This document shows positions 8,165 through 15,020 of a stretch of DNA of 45,025 nucleotides, piece by piece (positions within the stretch are counted from its first letter, which is position 1; each line of letters opens with the position of its first letter). The stretch is from NCBI GenBank assembly GCA_002731215.1, contig PCAP01000020.1, positions 1 to 45,025 on the forward strand, written 5' to 3'. Origin of the DNA: Acidobacteriota bacterium. Lineage in GTDB: Bacteria > Acidobacteriota > UBA890. The notes beneath the pieces are model-generated. The model did no database searches. It had not been told where the DNA came from and saw only the letters and a program-made list of their open reading frames with translations. The position numbers were made by a program, and so were the translations under genes.

Positions 8165-8920
8165 ATGATCCTGGCGGTTACCAATCAAAAAGGCGGCGTT
8201 GGCAAGACCACCACATCGATCAACCTTGCAGCGGCACTCGCTCGCAAGGGTCAGCGCACTCTCCTTGTAGACCTTGATCCTCAAGCTCAGAGTACTGTGT
8301 CCTTCCTCGACGCTGGATCGATCGACCGATCGATCTATGACGCCCTTGTGGAACCGGACGTTGCGGCTGCTGAAATCATTCGTCCGACCACTCAGGAATG
8401 TCTTGACGTGGCCCCGGCGCGACTTTCGCTTGCGAAATTTGGGAGCGAAGTTCTAGGTAGTTTCGATGGTCACTACCGACTACGCGATGAACTCAAGTCA
8501 ATTGTCAAAAACTACGAATTCATTGTGATTGACACACCACCGACTCTGGGGATGTTGACCATTAACGCATTGGTTTCCGCAACTCATCTCCTCGTTCCCG
8601 TCCAGTCTTCGTATTTTTCTCTAGAAGGTACGATTGACTTGATGGAGACCGTCAATAAAATTCGTAGCCGGGTGAACCGCCGTCTGCAACTCCTCGGCGT
8701 ATTAATTACTCTTCACGATAACCGAACAATCCTGGGCAGAGATGTTGTCGAAGAAGTAAGAGATAGATTTGGAGACCAGGTCTTTCAAACGATCATCTCG
8801 AAGAGCGTTCGGCTCGAAGAGAGCCCGAGTCGCAAGATGTCAATTTTCGACCATGCACCGAGATCCAGTGGCGCCAAGCAATATGCAGAACTAGGGGAAG
8901 AGGTGATGCAACGTGCCTAA
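8165..8920 (+). CDS. parA: Chromosome-partition ATPase ParA (Soj-like)
   Basis: A 251-residue deviant Walker A ATPase. It starts directly with the P-loop KGGVGKTTTS (Lys9 and Lys14), so it lacks the N-terminal HTH of plasmid type Ia ParA and resembles chromosomal Soj. The switch motif VDLDPQAQST and the Walker B-like IDTPPTLGML follow. It drives segregation of ParB-bound origin regions by cycling on nucleoid DNA. Its last 8 nt overlap the GTG start of parB, so the two are translationally coupled. A near-perfect 20-bp inverted repeat lies in its early coding part (8316-8335). Confidence 0.93.
   Translation: MILAVTNQKGGVGKTTTSINLAAALARKGQRTLLVDLDPQAQSTVSFLDAGSIDRSIYDALVEPDVAAAEIIRPTTQECLDVAPARLSLAKFGSEVLGSFDGHYRLRDELKSIVKNYEFIVIDTPPTLGMLTINALVSATHLLVPVQSSYFSLEGTIDLMETVNKIRSRVNRRLQLLGVLITLHDNRTILGRDVVEEVRDRFGDQVFQTIISKSVRLEESPSRKMSIFDHAPRSSGAKQYAELGEEVMQRA
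8316..8335. repeat. Inverted repeat inside parA (9-bp arms, 2-bp centre)
   Basis: The arms are GATCGATCG (8316-8324) and CGATCGATC (8327-8335), separated by AC, and encode residues around GSIDRSIYD of ParA. The arms are themselves tandem GATC repeats. It may be a protein-binding palindrome, an RNA hairpin or a coding coincidence. Confidence 0.7.
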
Positions 8921-9764
8921 GCAACGTGGGCTCCCAGAAAACTTCAAGATGCGGCACGATCACCATTTCGTTGATGAGCTGGCTGTACGAGAAGCGGAGG
9001 GAATTGGCCAATTAATTGCTGTAGATTCCTTGGTACCAAATCCGGAGCAGCCCCGCCAGAGTTTTGAACGAATCGATGAGCTCGTTGCTTCAATTGGGGA
9101 GGTTGGAGTGCTCGAGCCCTTGCTAGTCCGTCAAGGGCCCCAAGGTTTTCAAATTATCTCGGGTGAAAGACGCTACCGCGCAGCGGTTGAGGCGGGTCTA
9201 GACCAAGTCCCATGCATGATACTGGACGTCGATGACGCGCAGGTCCTTGCCATTGCACTAATCGAAAATCTCCAACGGCAGGACCTGTCGCCTTTCGAGG
9301 AAGCCGAAGCCCTTCGCGCCCTTGTCTCGCGTTTCGATTACACCCACGAAGAGGTAGCTCGAAAAATTGGGAAAGCGCGGACAAGCGTAACCGAAGCATT
9401 GTCGATCGCCGATCTGCCGAAAGAGATCAAGGCGAGACTAGAAGGAGCCGGCGTAAACACCAAGTCAATCCTTCTAGAGGTTGCCAGGAGAGAAGATCCC
9501 GCTGAACAATCGGCGTTGGTGGATCGCATTGTCAAGGAAGGCCTCACACGCGACCAATTGCGTGCCCTGAGGCACGCTCCTGGAGCTGGGCCAACGGAAA
9601 AAGCGCCTGGCGAATCCACTCCAAAGCGCCGGCGGCTCACGTACCACTCAGGGACGGGAATCACTGTAACTTTGCATCTTAGTGGCGACCAAATCACCGT
9701 CCCTGATATCCAGGGCGCGTTGCGCGAGGCAATACATGAACTCGACGAACCACCGTCGTCATGA
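8913..9764 (+). CDS. parB: Chromosome-partition protein ParB (Spo0J-like)
   Basis: A 283-residue CTP-dependent DNA clamp protein. The N-terminal ParB/Srx domain shows NPEQPR (43-48) and the CTP-pocket motif GERRYRA (84-90). The ENLQRQDLSPFEEAEA segment leads into the HTH domain (roughly 130-185, with ARTSVTEALSIADLP). A linker and a C-terminal dimerisation region complete it. The start is GTG at 8913, overlapping parA by 8 nt. Its stop overlaps the next ATG (ATGA at 9761-9764), extending the operon into the P1 peptidase gene. Confidence 0.92.
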   Translation: MPKQRGLPENFKMRHDHHFVDELAVREAEGIGQLIAVDSLVPNPEQPRQSFERIDELVASIGEVGVLEPLLVRQGPQGFQIISGERRYRAAVEAGLDQVPCMILDVDDAQVLAIALIENLQRQDLSPFEEAEALRALVSRFDYTHEEVARKIGKARTSVTEALSIADLPKEIKARLEGAGVNTKSILLEVARREDPAEQSALVDRIVKEGLTRDQLRALRHAPGAGPTEKAPGESTPKRRRLTYHSGTGITVTLHLSGDQITVPDIQGALREAIHELDEPPSS

Positions 9765-11011
9765 CCAGATTCTTGTTGCGTCGAGATTGTCGGCGCGCCG
9801 ACCACCCGCTAATTGCCAAGCAAAAACCTGTTTCTAGATGGTCTCATTCATTGCTTTTTCTCCTGAAGGTGTGCATCGGAGCCTGCAGCTTCGCCGTCAT
9901 GCTCTCTTCTCCTTCCACAGCACAGCAAGGCAATGATGTTCGGGTGCGTGCTCGTGAGATGGGAATCGCTCCGGGAATACTGAACCCGGGGACATATAAC
10001 GCCATCACTGATGTTGATGGTGTTCGCGTAGGCCACACCACCATCCATGAAGGGGACCGATTTCGAACTGGTGTTACGGCGATCCTTCCGCACAATGGAA
10101 ACCTATTTCGTTCGAAGGTTCCCGCGGCAATTGTCGTAGGCAATGGCTTCGGGAAACTCGCTGGCCTCAGTCAGGTCCAAGAACTGGGAACCCTTGAAAC
10201 GCCTGTCTTGCTAACTGGCACTCTCAGCGTGCCGCGTGTCGCAGATGCCCTAATGAGCTACATGCTTGAGCTTCCAGGAAATGAAAATGTTCGCTCTATT
10301 AATCCGGTCGTCGGCGAAACTAACGATGGAAGGTTAAGCGATATCCGTGCGCGACCAATTCAACCTGATCATGTCTACTCAGCCATCCAGGGTGCCATTA
10401 CCGGGCCTGTTCGGGAAGGGGCGGTAGGCGCCGGAACCGGAACGGTTGCGTTCGGCTTTAAGGGCGGCATAGGCACATCTTCCCGGGTTGTTGGTGAAAT
10501 GTCGGAGAACTGGACAGTTGGCGTGCTCGTACAAACCAACTACGGGGCGCGCCGGAGCTTACTCATCAATGGTGCTCCTGTTGGCGCTCGGCTCGAAGGG
10601 GAAAATTTCGATCAAGATGTTTCGATTGGTGACGGCTCGTGCATGATAATCGTTGCAACTGACGCTCCGCTGCAACATCGGGGACTTGAACGGCTGGGGC
10701 TACGCGCCCTAATGGGGATGGCTCGGACTGGTTCCAGTTTCAGTAACGGCAGTGGGGACTATGTAATCGCATTTTCTACCAATCCAGCTTTGCGCTCTGG
10801 CCCGGATGCGGGCACACCTCCGGCGGCACGAACACTGCCAACGGACGCCATGTCACCCCTGTTTCAAGCAGCAATTGAAGCCACCGAAGAAGCAATCTAC
10901 AACAGTCTTTTCATGGCTGAAACGGTGGATGGCTTCGGTGGGCGTCGCGTCGAGGCTCTTCCTCTGGAACGGGTACGTCAGATTCTCGCGGAGTACGGCG
11001 CTCTACGGTAA
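9761..11011 (+). CDS. Exported P1 family (DmpA/BapA-like) aminopeptidase
   Basis: A 416-residue S58-type N-terminal-nucleophile hydrolase. Relatives cleave D-, L- or beta-amino acid amides and peptides after self-processing at a Gly-Ser bond. The hydrophobic segment about 30-50, ending with an STAQQ-type site, is a signal peptide with an unusually long N-region. The mature part shows ITDVDGVRVGHTT, VVVGNGFGKL, NPVVGETNDG, GAVGAGTGT and the probable autocleavage site Gly292-Ser293 in IGDGSCM. The ATG overlaps the parB stop (ATGA). The functional link to chromosome partition is unclear; coupling may only reflect transcription. Confidence 0.88.
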   Translation: MTRFLLRRDCRRADHPLIAKQKPVSRWSHSLLFLLKVCIGACSFAVMLSSPSTAQQGNDVRVRAREMGIAPGILNPGTYNAITDVDGVRVGHTTIHEGDRFRTGVTAILPHNGNLFRSKVPAAIVVGNGFGKLAGLSQVQELGTLETPVLLTGTLSVPRVADALMSYMLELPGNENVRSINPVVGETNDGRLSDIRARPIQPDHVYSAIQGAITGPVREGAVGAGTGTVAFGFKGGIGTSSRVVGEMSENWTVGVLVQTNYGARRSLLINGAPVGARLEGENFDQDVSIGDGSCMIIVATDAPLQHRGLERLGLRALMGMARTGSSFSNGSGDYVIAFSTNPALRSGPDAGTPPAARTLPTDAMSPLFQAAIEATEEAIYNSLFMAETVDGFGGRRVEALPLERVRQILAEYGALR

Positions 11012-11114
11012 TTGGATGACAGACAATGAGGTTCGGACGGCCTGAACGGCAATCATAGAGCTGTTAGGCTTGGAAATACTTGGGAAGATTCATAGATCTA
11101 TATTCAAGGGTGAC

Positions 11115-11708
11115 ATGCCTGGAGGAAATGTTCTTGTCCTGAACCGGCTTTGGCAGCCAGTGCACATCACGACTGCGCGCCGTGCAGTCTGCTTGTTGTA
11201 CGCTGGCCGTGCTAAGGCTCTCGACCAGGACTACGTTGCCCATGATTGGCCTGGCTGGACAAGTATCCTTCACGATTCCCGGTCCACCTCTGATGAATTC
11301 CTACAAGGGGTTACGACACGTGTTCGTGTGCCCCGTGTTGTTCAGTTAACGCGCTTCGACAGGGTTCCGCGCTCTCGTGTAAAGTTCACTCGCGCCAATA
11401 TCTATTTGCGCGATCAATATCGTTGCCAGTATTGCGGCGTGAAGGGCAAAAAGCCGGAGCTGAACATCGACCACATGGTGCCGCGATCACGGGGCGGCGG
11501 ATCCACTTGGGACAATGTCGTCGTGGCTTGCCTTCCGTGTAACAGGCGCAAGGCAAACAGGCTACCTGAAGAAGCCGAGATGTACCCTTCCCGGAAACCG
11601 AAGCGGCCTCAGTGGCATCCGGCACTAACGCCAGCGGGCAACGCCCCCCCTCATCCGCAATGGCAACCGTTTCTCGAAGCAGTCTACTGGCCTGGAAGCC
11701 GGGGCTAA
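11115..11708 (+). CDS. HNH endonuclease family protein
   Basis: A 197-residue protein. The N-terminal half has the VLVLNRLWQPVHITTARRAV pattern found in a widespread class of stand-alone bacterial HNH proteins. The HNH module near residues 105-150 has zinc pairs CQYC and CLPCN, with the catalytic ELNIDHMVPRSRGGG and WDN positions. The frame runs back to a TTG at 11070, but the ATG at 11115 has AAGGG 4 nt upstream and a better N-terminus. No intron, intein or restriction partner lies next to it, so a housekeeping role is more likely than homing. The biological substrate of this family is not established. Confidence 0.83.
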   Translation: MPGGNVLVLNRLWQPVHITTARRAVCLLYAGRAKALDQDYVAHDWPGWTSILHDSRSTSDEFLQGVTTRVRVPRVVQLTRFDRVPRSRVKFTRANIYLRDQYRCQYCGVKGKKPELNIDHMVPRSRGGGSTWDNVVVACLPCNRRKANRLPEEAEMYPSRKPKRPQWHPALTPAGNAPPHPQWQPFLEAVYWPGSRG

Positions 11709-11832
11709 CATAATAGAGATGACCCTATCCGGCCGAGTCCGGCAAGGTGTCCGAGTGATGTTTCAACTTGCCTCCCACTTAGCGAGAAGCGGGACACGGG
11801 TCTCTCACCACTGTCTGATTTGGCCCTAATCT

Positions 11833-11848
11833 GTCAGGGGCCCCTGAC
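11833..11848. repeat. Perfect 16-bp palindrome upstream of the PP-loop gene
   Basis: GTCAGGGGCCCCTGAC is a complete palindrome in the 186-bp gap before the ThiI-like gene, 46 nt ahead of its ATG. It could be an operator for a dimeric regulator or an RNA hairpin in the leader. The rest of the gap (11709-11894) shows no ORF and only weak -10-like elements. Confidence 0.8.
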
Positions 11849-11894
11849 GTCTGTTAATCTCTGCTGATTATCGTCACCGCGAAGCCTAACGAAA

Positions 11895-12938
11895 ATGAGT
11901 GAACAAATTAGAGCTCTCGGACTTCTCTCTGGTGGTCTTGACTCCACCTTGGCTGCCCGTGTCATGCAAGCCCAAAATGTTGAGGTGCTCGGCCTGCATT
12001 TCTCAACAGGTTTTTGTCTCGCAGACCGCCACCGCATCCTAGGCAACCGGAGCAACCCTGATAAGCCCTACAGGAACGAGGCTCTTCGTGCAGGTGCCGA
12101 CTTGAAAATTCCAATCGAGATCATCGATATCAAAGATGAGTATCTTCCCGAAGTGGTCCTTAATCCAAAGTTTGGCTACGGGTCAGGGATGAACCCGTGT
12201 ATCGATTGCCGCATTTTCATGCTGCAGAAAACCAGAGAAATCATGGAGGAGCGCGGGTACCATTTTGTCTTTACAGGGGAGGTTCTGGGCCAACGCCCCA
12301 TGAGCCAACGTCGCCCTCCATTAGACGATGTCGCAGAAGAGTCCGGTCTGGGTCGCCTCTTGCTTCGCCCACTCAGTGCTAGATTATTGCCGGAATCGAT
12401 TCCCGAGGAGCGGGGTTGGGTGGACCGCGAGAAACTCTTTAACATTTCAGGCCGGTCCAGGAAGAAACAAATGGAACTAGCCAATCATTTTAAGATTATC
12501 GACTACCCTCAGCCGGCGGGTGGATGCTGTTCTTTGCCTGACGAAAACTACGCCCGAAAGCTACGCGATTTCCTCGCCCATCGGGGCACCGATGTTACGC
12601 CTGACGACATGATGCTACTTAAGGTGGGACGCCATTTCCGCCTCAGTGGCGACGTAAAAATGGTAGTTAGCCGCGACCAAGGTGAAAACACTTACCTTGA
12701 GCGTTTTACCCAGGGACGGTCAGAGGTTTGGGTTGACGACTTCCCGTCCCCATTGACGCTCGTCGAAGGTCAACCCACTGCCATTGACCTTGAAACTGCC
12801 TGTCGGATAACGGCCCGGTACAGTGACGGGCGCCATGAACGCACCGTACCAGTACGCTGGCGGTCGGGGGAAAGCGAAGGTCAACTTACAGTTGTTCCAT
12901 GTCAAAATGACACCGAACTGGAGGCACTGCGCATTTGA
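11895..12938 (+). CDS. ThiI/MnmA-like PP-loop sulfur-transfer protein
   Basis: A 347-residue ATP-pyrophosphatase. The PP-loop SGGLDS (12-17) adenylates its target, by analogy with tRNA thiolation enzymes. Cys102 and Cys105 (NPCIDC) and Cys211-Cys212 (GGCCSLPD) are placed like the catalytic or cluster-binding cysteines of MnmA/TtuA-type thiolases. The C-terminal third (about 235-347) looks like an NFACT-R-type RNA-binding extension found on a group of ThiI-like proteins. Relatives are often annotated as tRNA 2-thiouridine or 4-thiouridine synthases. The exact nucleoside is not known. The following TusA-like gene overlaps its stop, which supports a sulfur relay. Confidence 0.78.
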   Translation: MSEQIRALGLLSGGLDSTLAARVMQAQNVEVLGLHFSTGFCLADRHRILGNRSNPDKPYRNEALRAGADLKIPIEIIDIKDEYLPEVVLNPKFGYGSGMNPCIDCRIFMLQKTREIMEERGYHFVFTGEVLGQRPMSQRRPPLDDVAEESGLGRLLLRPLSARLLPESIPEERGWVDREKLFNISGRSRKKQMELANHFKIIDYPQPAGGCCSLPDENYARKLRDFLAHRGTDVTPDDMMLLKVGRHFRLSGDVKMVVSRDQGENTYLERFTQGRSEVWVDDFPSPLTLVEGQPTAIDLETACRITARYSDGRHERTVPVRWRSGESEGQLTVVPCQNDTELEALRI

Positions 12939-13279
12939 GCGGGCGGGCAAGGTCGGCGCGCCGACATCAAAACAACCAGGAGTTGCACCCTTATGTCCAT
13001 GGCACATTGGACAGGGAGAGCCTGGAGAGCCTCGCCCCGGACATGCAAGTTGACGCGCTTGGCACATTTTGCCCAGAGCCGGTCATTCGAACGCAAAACA
13101 GGATGGCACATGCCAAGCCCGGTGAGATTGCAATGCTTCTCGCCGATGATGTCGGGGTGGAGATCGATATCCCAGCGTGGTGCCTTAGCACCGGAAACGA
13201 ATATCTTGGCCTACTTAAAGCAGAGGTAGGCTACAAGGTTTTTGTTCGCCGACTTTGCAATAAACGTCCTCAGCCATAG
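12935..13279 (+). CDS. TusA-like sulfurtransferase
   Basis: A 114-residue reading from a TTG that overlaps the preceding stop and has GGAGG at 12920-12924. An internal ATG at 13043 would give a 78-residue core. The core has the TusA motif LGTFCPEPVIRTQ with the persulfide-carrying Cys46 and the compact beta-alpha-beta-alpha TusA length ending in VFVRR. Such proteins relay sulfur from cysteine desulfurase to acceptors. Next to the PP-loop gene it is the natural sulfur donor. Its 3' end overlaps the opposite-strand fixX by 10 nt. The start is uncertain; the identity is not. Confidence 0.75.
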   Translation: MSGRARSARRHQNNQELHPYVHGTLDRESLESLAPDMQVDALGTFCPEPVIRTQNRMAHAKPGEIAMLLADDVGVEIDIPAWCLSTGNEYLGLLKAEVGYKVFVRRLCNKRPQP

Positions 13280-13581
13280 CGGTAGGTGACGCCGTAACCT
13301 CCCTTAGGGTTGCGCCACGACGTGTAGCGTCTTGCAACTTGACAAGTCCCGCACTCCAGACAGTCTTCAAAGTTCACGATACAGCTGTCTTCTTCCTCAT
13401 TAAGCTTGAAAACCTGCGCCGGGCATATATAAAGAACCGCGCGATCATCGTCATTCCTGAAGGCCTCTTGGTCGACAGCTATGTGGCTCTCGTCCGTGAA
13501 ACGGCGGCGAACCAAATCAAGACGCTCACTAATCGACAGGCTTACATGTGGCTGCAAGTAATCCTTGACATCGATTGCCAT
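13270..13581 (-). CDS. fixX: FixX-type ferredoxin-like protein
   Basis: A 103-residue iron-sulfur protein. The FixX pattern is clear: ICPAQVF with Cys53, then CLECGTC with Cys74, Cys77 and Cys80 for one [4Fe-4S] cluster; Cys67 is extra. It passes electrons between the ETF:quinone oxidoreductase FixC and the quinone side. AGGAGG stands 6 nt before the ATG, and it lies 15 nt behind fixC, so the two form an operon. No nitrogenase genes are present, so a role in fatty-acid or amino-acid oxidation is more likely than in nitrogen fixation. Confidence 0.92.
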   Translation of the reverse strand: MAIDVKDYLQPHVSLSISERLDLVRRRFTDESHIAVDQEAFRNDDDRAVLYICPAQVFKLNEEEDSCIVNFEDCLECGTCQVARRYTSWRNPKGGYGVTYRYG

Positions 13582-13596
13582 GTGGGGCCTCCTAAC

Positions 13597-14901
13597 TTAA
13601 ATCAGATTCTTCCGGGCTTGCCAGAGTTGCCTCATTAACCTGAGAAAGCTTACTTCGTCGCGCACCTTGCGAATCAGGCGGCGTCGCACCTCTGTCTTTG
13701 GCGTATCGTCGATGGTGAAGTAATCACGCATCAATTCCACGGTGATTCGAGGATAGCTGTCGATAAATTCTCGATTGGCCCGCAAAAAATCCACCGTCCC
13801 CCGATAATGCTTCAAATCTTGCATGACCCACGAAGCATTCAGCCTACTTCGATACGACCCCAGACCAGTTCGCGAAAAATCCCGCTTCTTCCGGGCTTCC
13901 AGGAATGCCTCGGCCGCAAATACTCCAGAAGCCATCGCCAAGTTTGTTCCTTCGTGATGAATTGAAGGATTGACTAGCCCGGCACAATCTCCAACCAACA
14001 TAATCCCATCGGCGTAAAGGTCGCTGAAATCATCATAGGAATCTTCTGGGATCATCTTAGTCGCGTACTCGACCGTCTTTGCCCCGCGAAGCAACGGCGC
14101 AACAGAGGGGTGGGCCTTAAACTCATCAAGAAGTTCATAGGGGGCTGTTTTCGTTCCGAGATAATCCTCGATCAGGCACCCTACACCAACTGAGATACTG
14201 TCCCGGTTTGTGTATATGAACGCCGAACCCACCATGCCCTTAACAGCTCCACCAAAATACTCAACGGCGGCCCCTTGACTGCCTTCTAGATGGAAGCGGT
14301 CCTCGATAATTTCAGAAGGGAGCGCAAGGACTTCTTTGACAGCGTTAACCCGATTAGCTGGGGTCATTGCAGGTCGCAATCCCGCCCCCTCTGAAAGCAA
14401 GGCGTTGGCGCCTTCGGCCAAGATCACACAGTCCGCGAAAACATCCCCGTCATCTCGACCCGTGCGAACACCTACTACACGGTCGCCCTCGGTCAGTAGA
14501 CCTTCCACGGTTGTTTCGCAGATAATTAGCGCGCCTTCTTCTTCCGCTTGCTCAGCAAACCAACGATCGAATTGTGAGCGCAGGGCGGTAAAGGTGTTGT
14601 TATATGGAGGCTTGTCGAAGTGGGCACTTTTCAAGTCGATCGCGACCTGCGAATCAACATCAAGCGCTACCCATCGGCGGTTGACAATATGACGCTCTAT
14701 GGGCGCCTTCTCCCAAAATTTAGGGACTAGTTCAGCAAGCACCCCACTGTACAAGATGCCCCCGAACAGATTCTTTGCTCCCGGGAAATCGCCTCGTTCA
14801 ATCACTAAAACTTCAACGCCATTCCTTGCAAGGGTGAGCGCTGCAGCGACCCCTGACAATCCAGCGCCAACGATTATGACTTCGAATTTTTCGTCCGACA
14901 T
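13597..14901 (-). CDS. fixC: FixC-type ETF:quinone oxidoreductase flavoprotein
   Basis: A 434-residue FAD enzyme that takes electrons from electron-transfer flavoprotein. The dinucleotide fold is at the N-terminus (VGAGLSG, Gly12/Gly14/Gly17). GDCAGLVNPSIHHEGTNLAMASG near residues 310-332 is the second FAD/ETF-QO motif. The iron-sulfur domain of one-piece ETF-QO is missing and is supplied by FixX, as in FixCX systems. The frame extends to 14997, but the ATG at 14901 has AAGGCA upstream and the canonical N-terminus. The partner subunits etfB and etfA are on the same strand 26 kb away. Confidence 0.92.
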   Translation of the reverse strand: MSDEKFEVIIVGAGLSGVAAALTLARNGVEVLVIERGDFPGAKNLFGGILYSGVLAELVPKFWEKAPIERHIVNRRWVALDVDSQVAIDLKSAHFDKPPYNNTFTALRSQFDRWFAEQAEEEGALIICETTVEGLLTEGDRVVGVRTGRDDGDVFADCVILAEGANALLSEGAGLRPAMTPANRVNAVKEVLALPSEIIEDRFHLEGSQGAAVEYFGGAVKGMVGSAFIYTNRDSISVGVGCLIEDYLGTKTAPYELLDEFKAHPSVAPLLRGAKTVEYATKMIPEDSYDDFSDLYADGIMLVGDCAGLVNPSIHHEGTNLAMASGVFAAEAFLEARKKRDFSRTGLGSYRSRLNASWVMQDLKHYRGTVDFLRANREFIDSYPRITVELMRDYFTIDDTPKTEVRRRLIRKVRDEVSFLRLMRQLWQARKNLI

Positions 14902-15005
14902 GGAATGCCTTAAATGACTGACAATAAAAGACTTACTGTAAAAATTTCGCGCTTGATCGTAGCATGGGGGAGGGGGGTGCTCAACCGAAAGTTCCATACA
15001 GCCGA

Positions 15006-15014
15006 TGCTATACT
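15006..15014 (+). promoter_or_regulatory. Extended -10 placing the start point on the VWA gene ATG
   Basis: TGC-TATACT ends 6 nt before the ATG at 15021, so initiation 7 nt after the hexamer would begin exactly on the start codon (leaderless mRNA). There is no Shine-Dalgarno between them. Confidence 0.5.
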
Positions 15015-15020
15015 CCGAAG

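Noticed and set aside
11115-11708. HNH gene as a homing endonuclease or a defence nuclease
   Set aside because: No intron, intein, methylase or CRISPR/defence genes are adjacent, and the N-terminal domain is that of a widespread stand-alone family.
13270-14901. fixCX as part of a nitrogen-fixation cluster
   Set aside because: No nif genes or NifA-type promoters are visible; etfBA in the same window fits fatty-acid or amino-acid oxidation instead.
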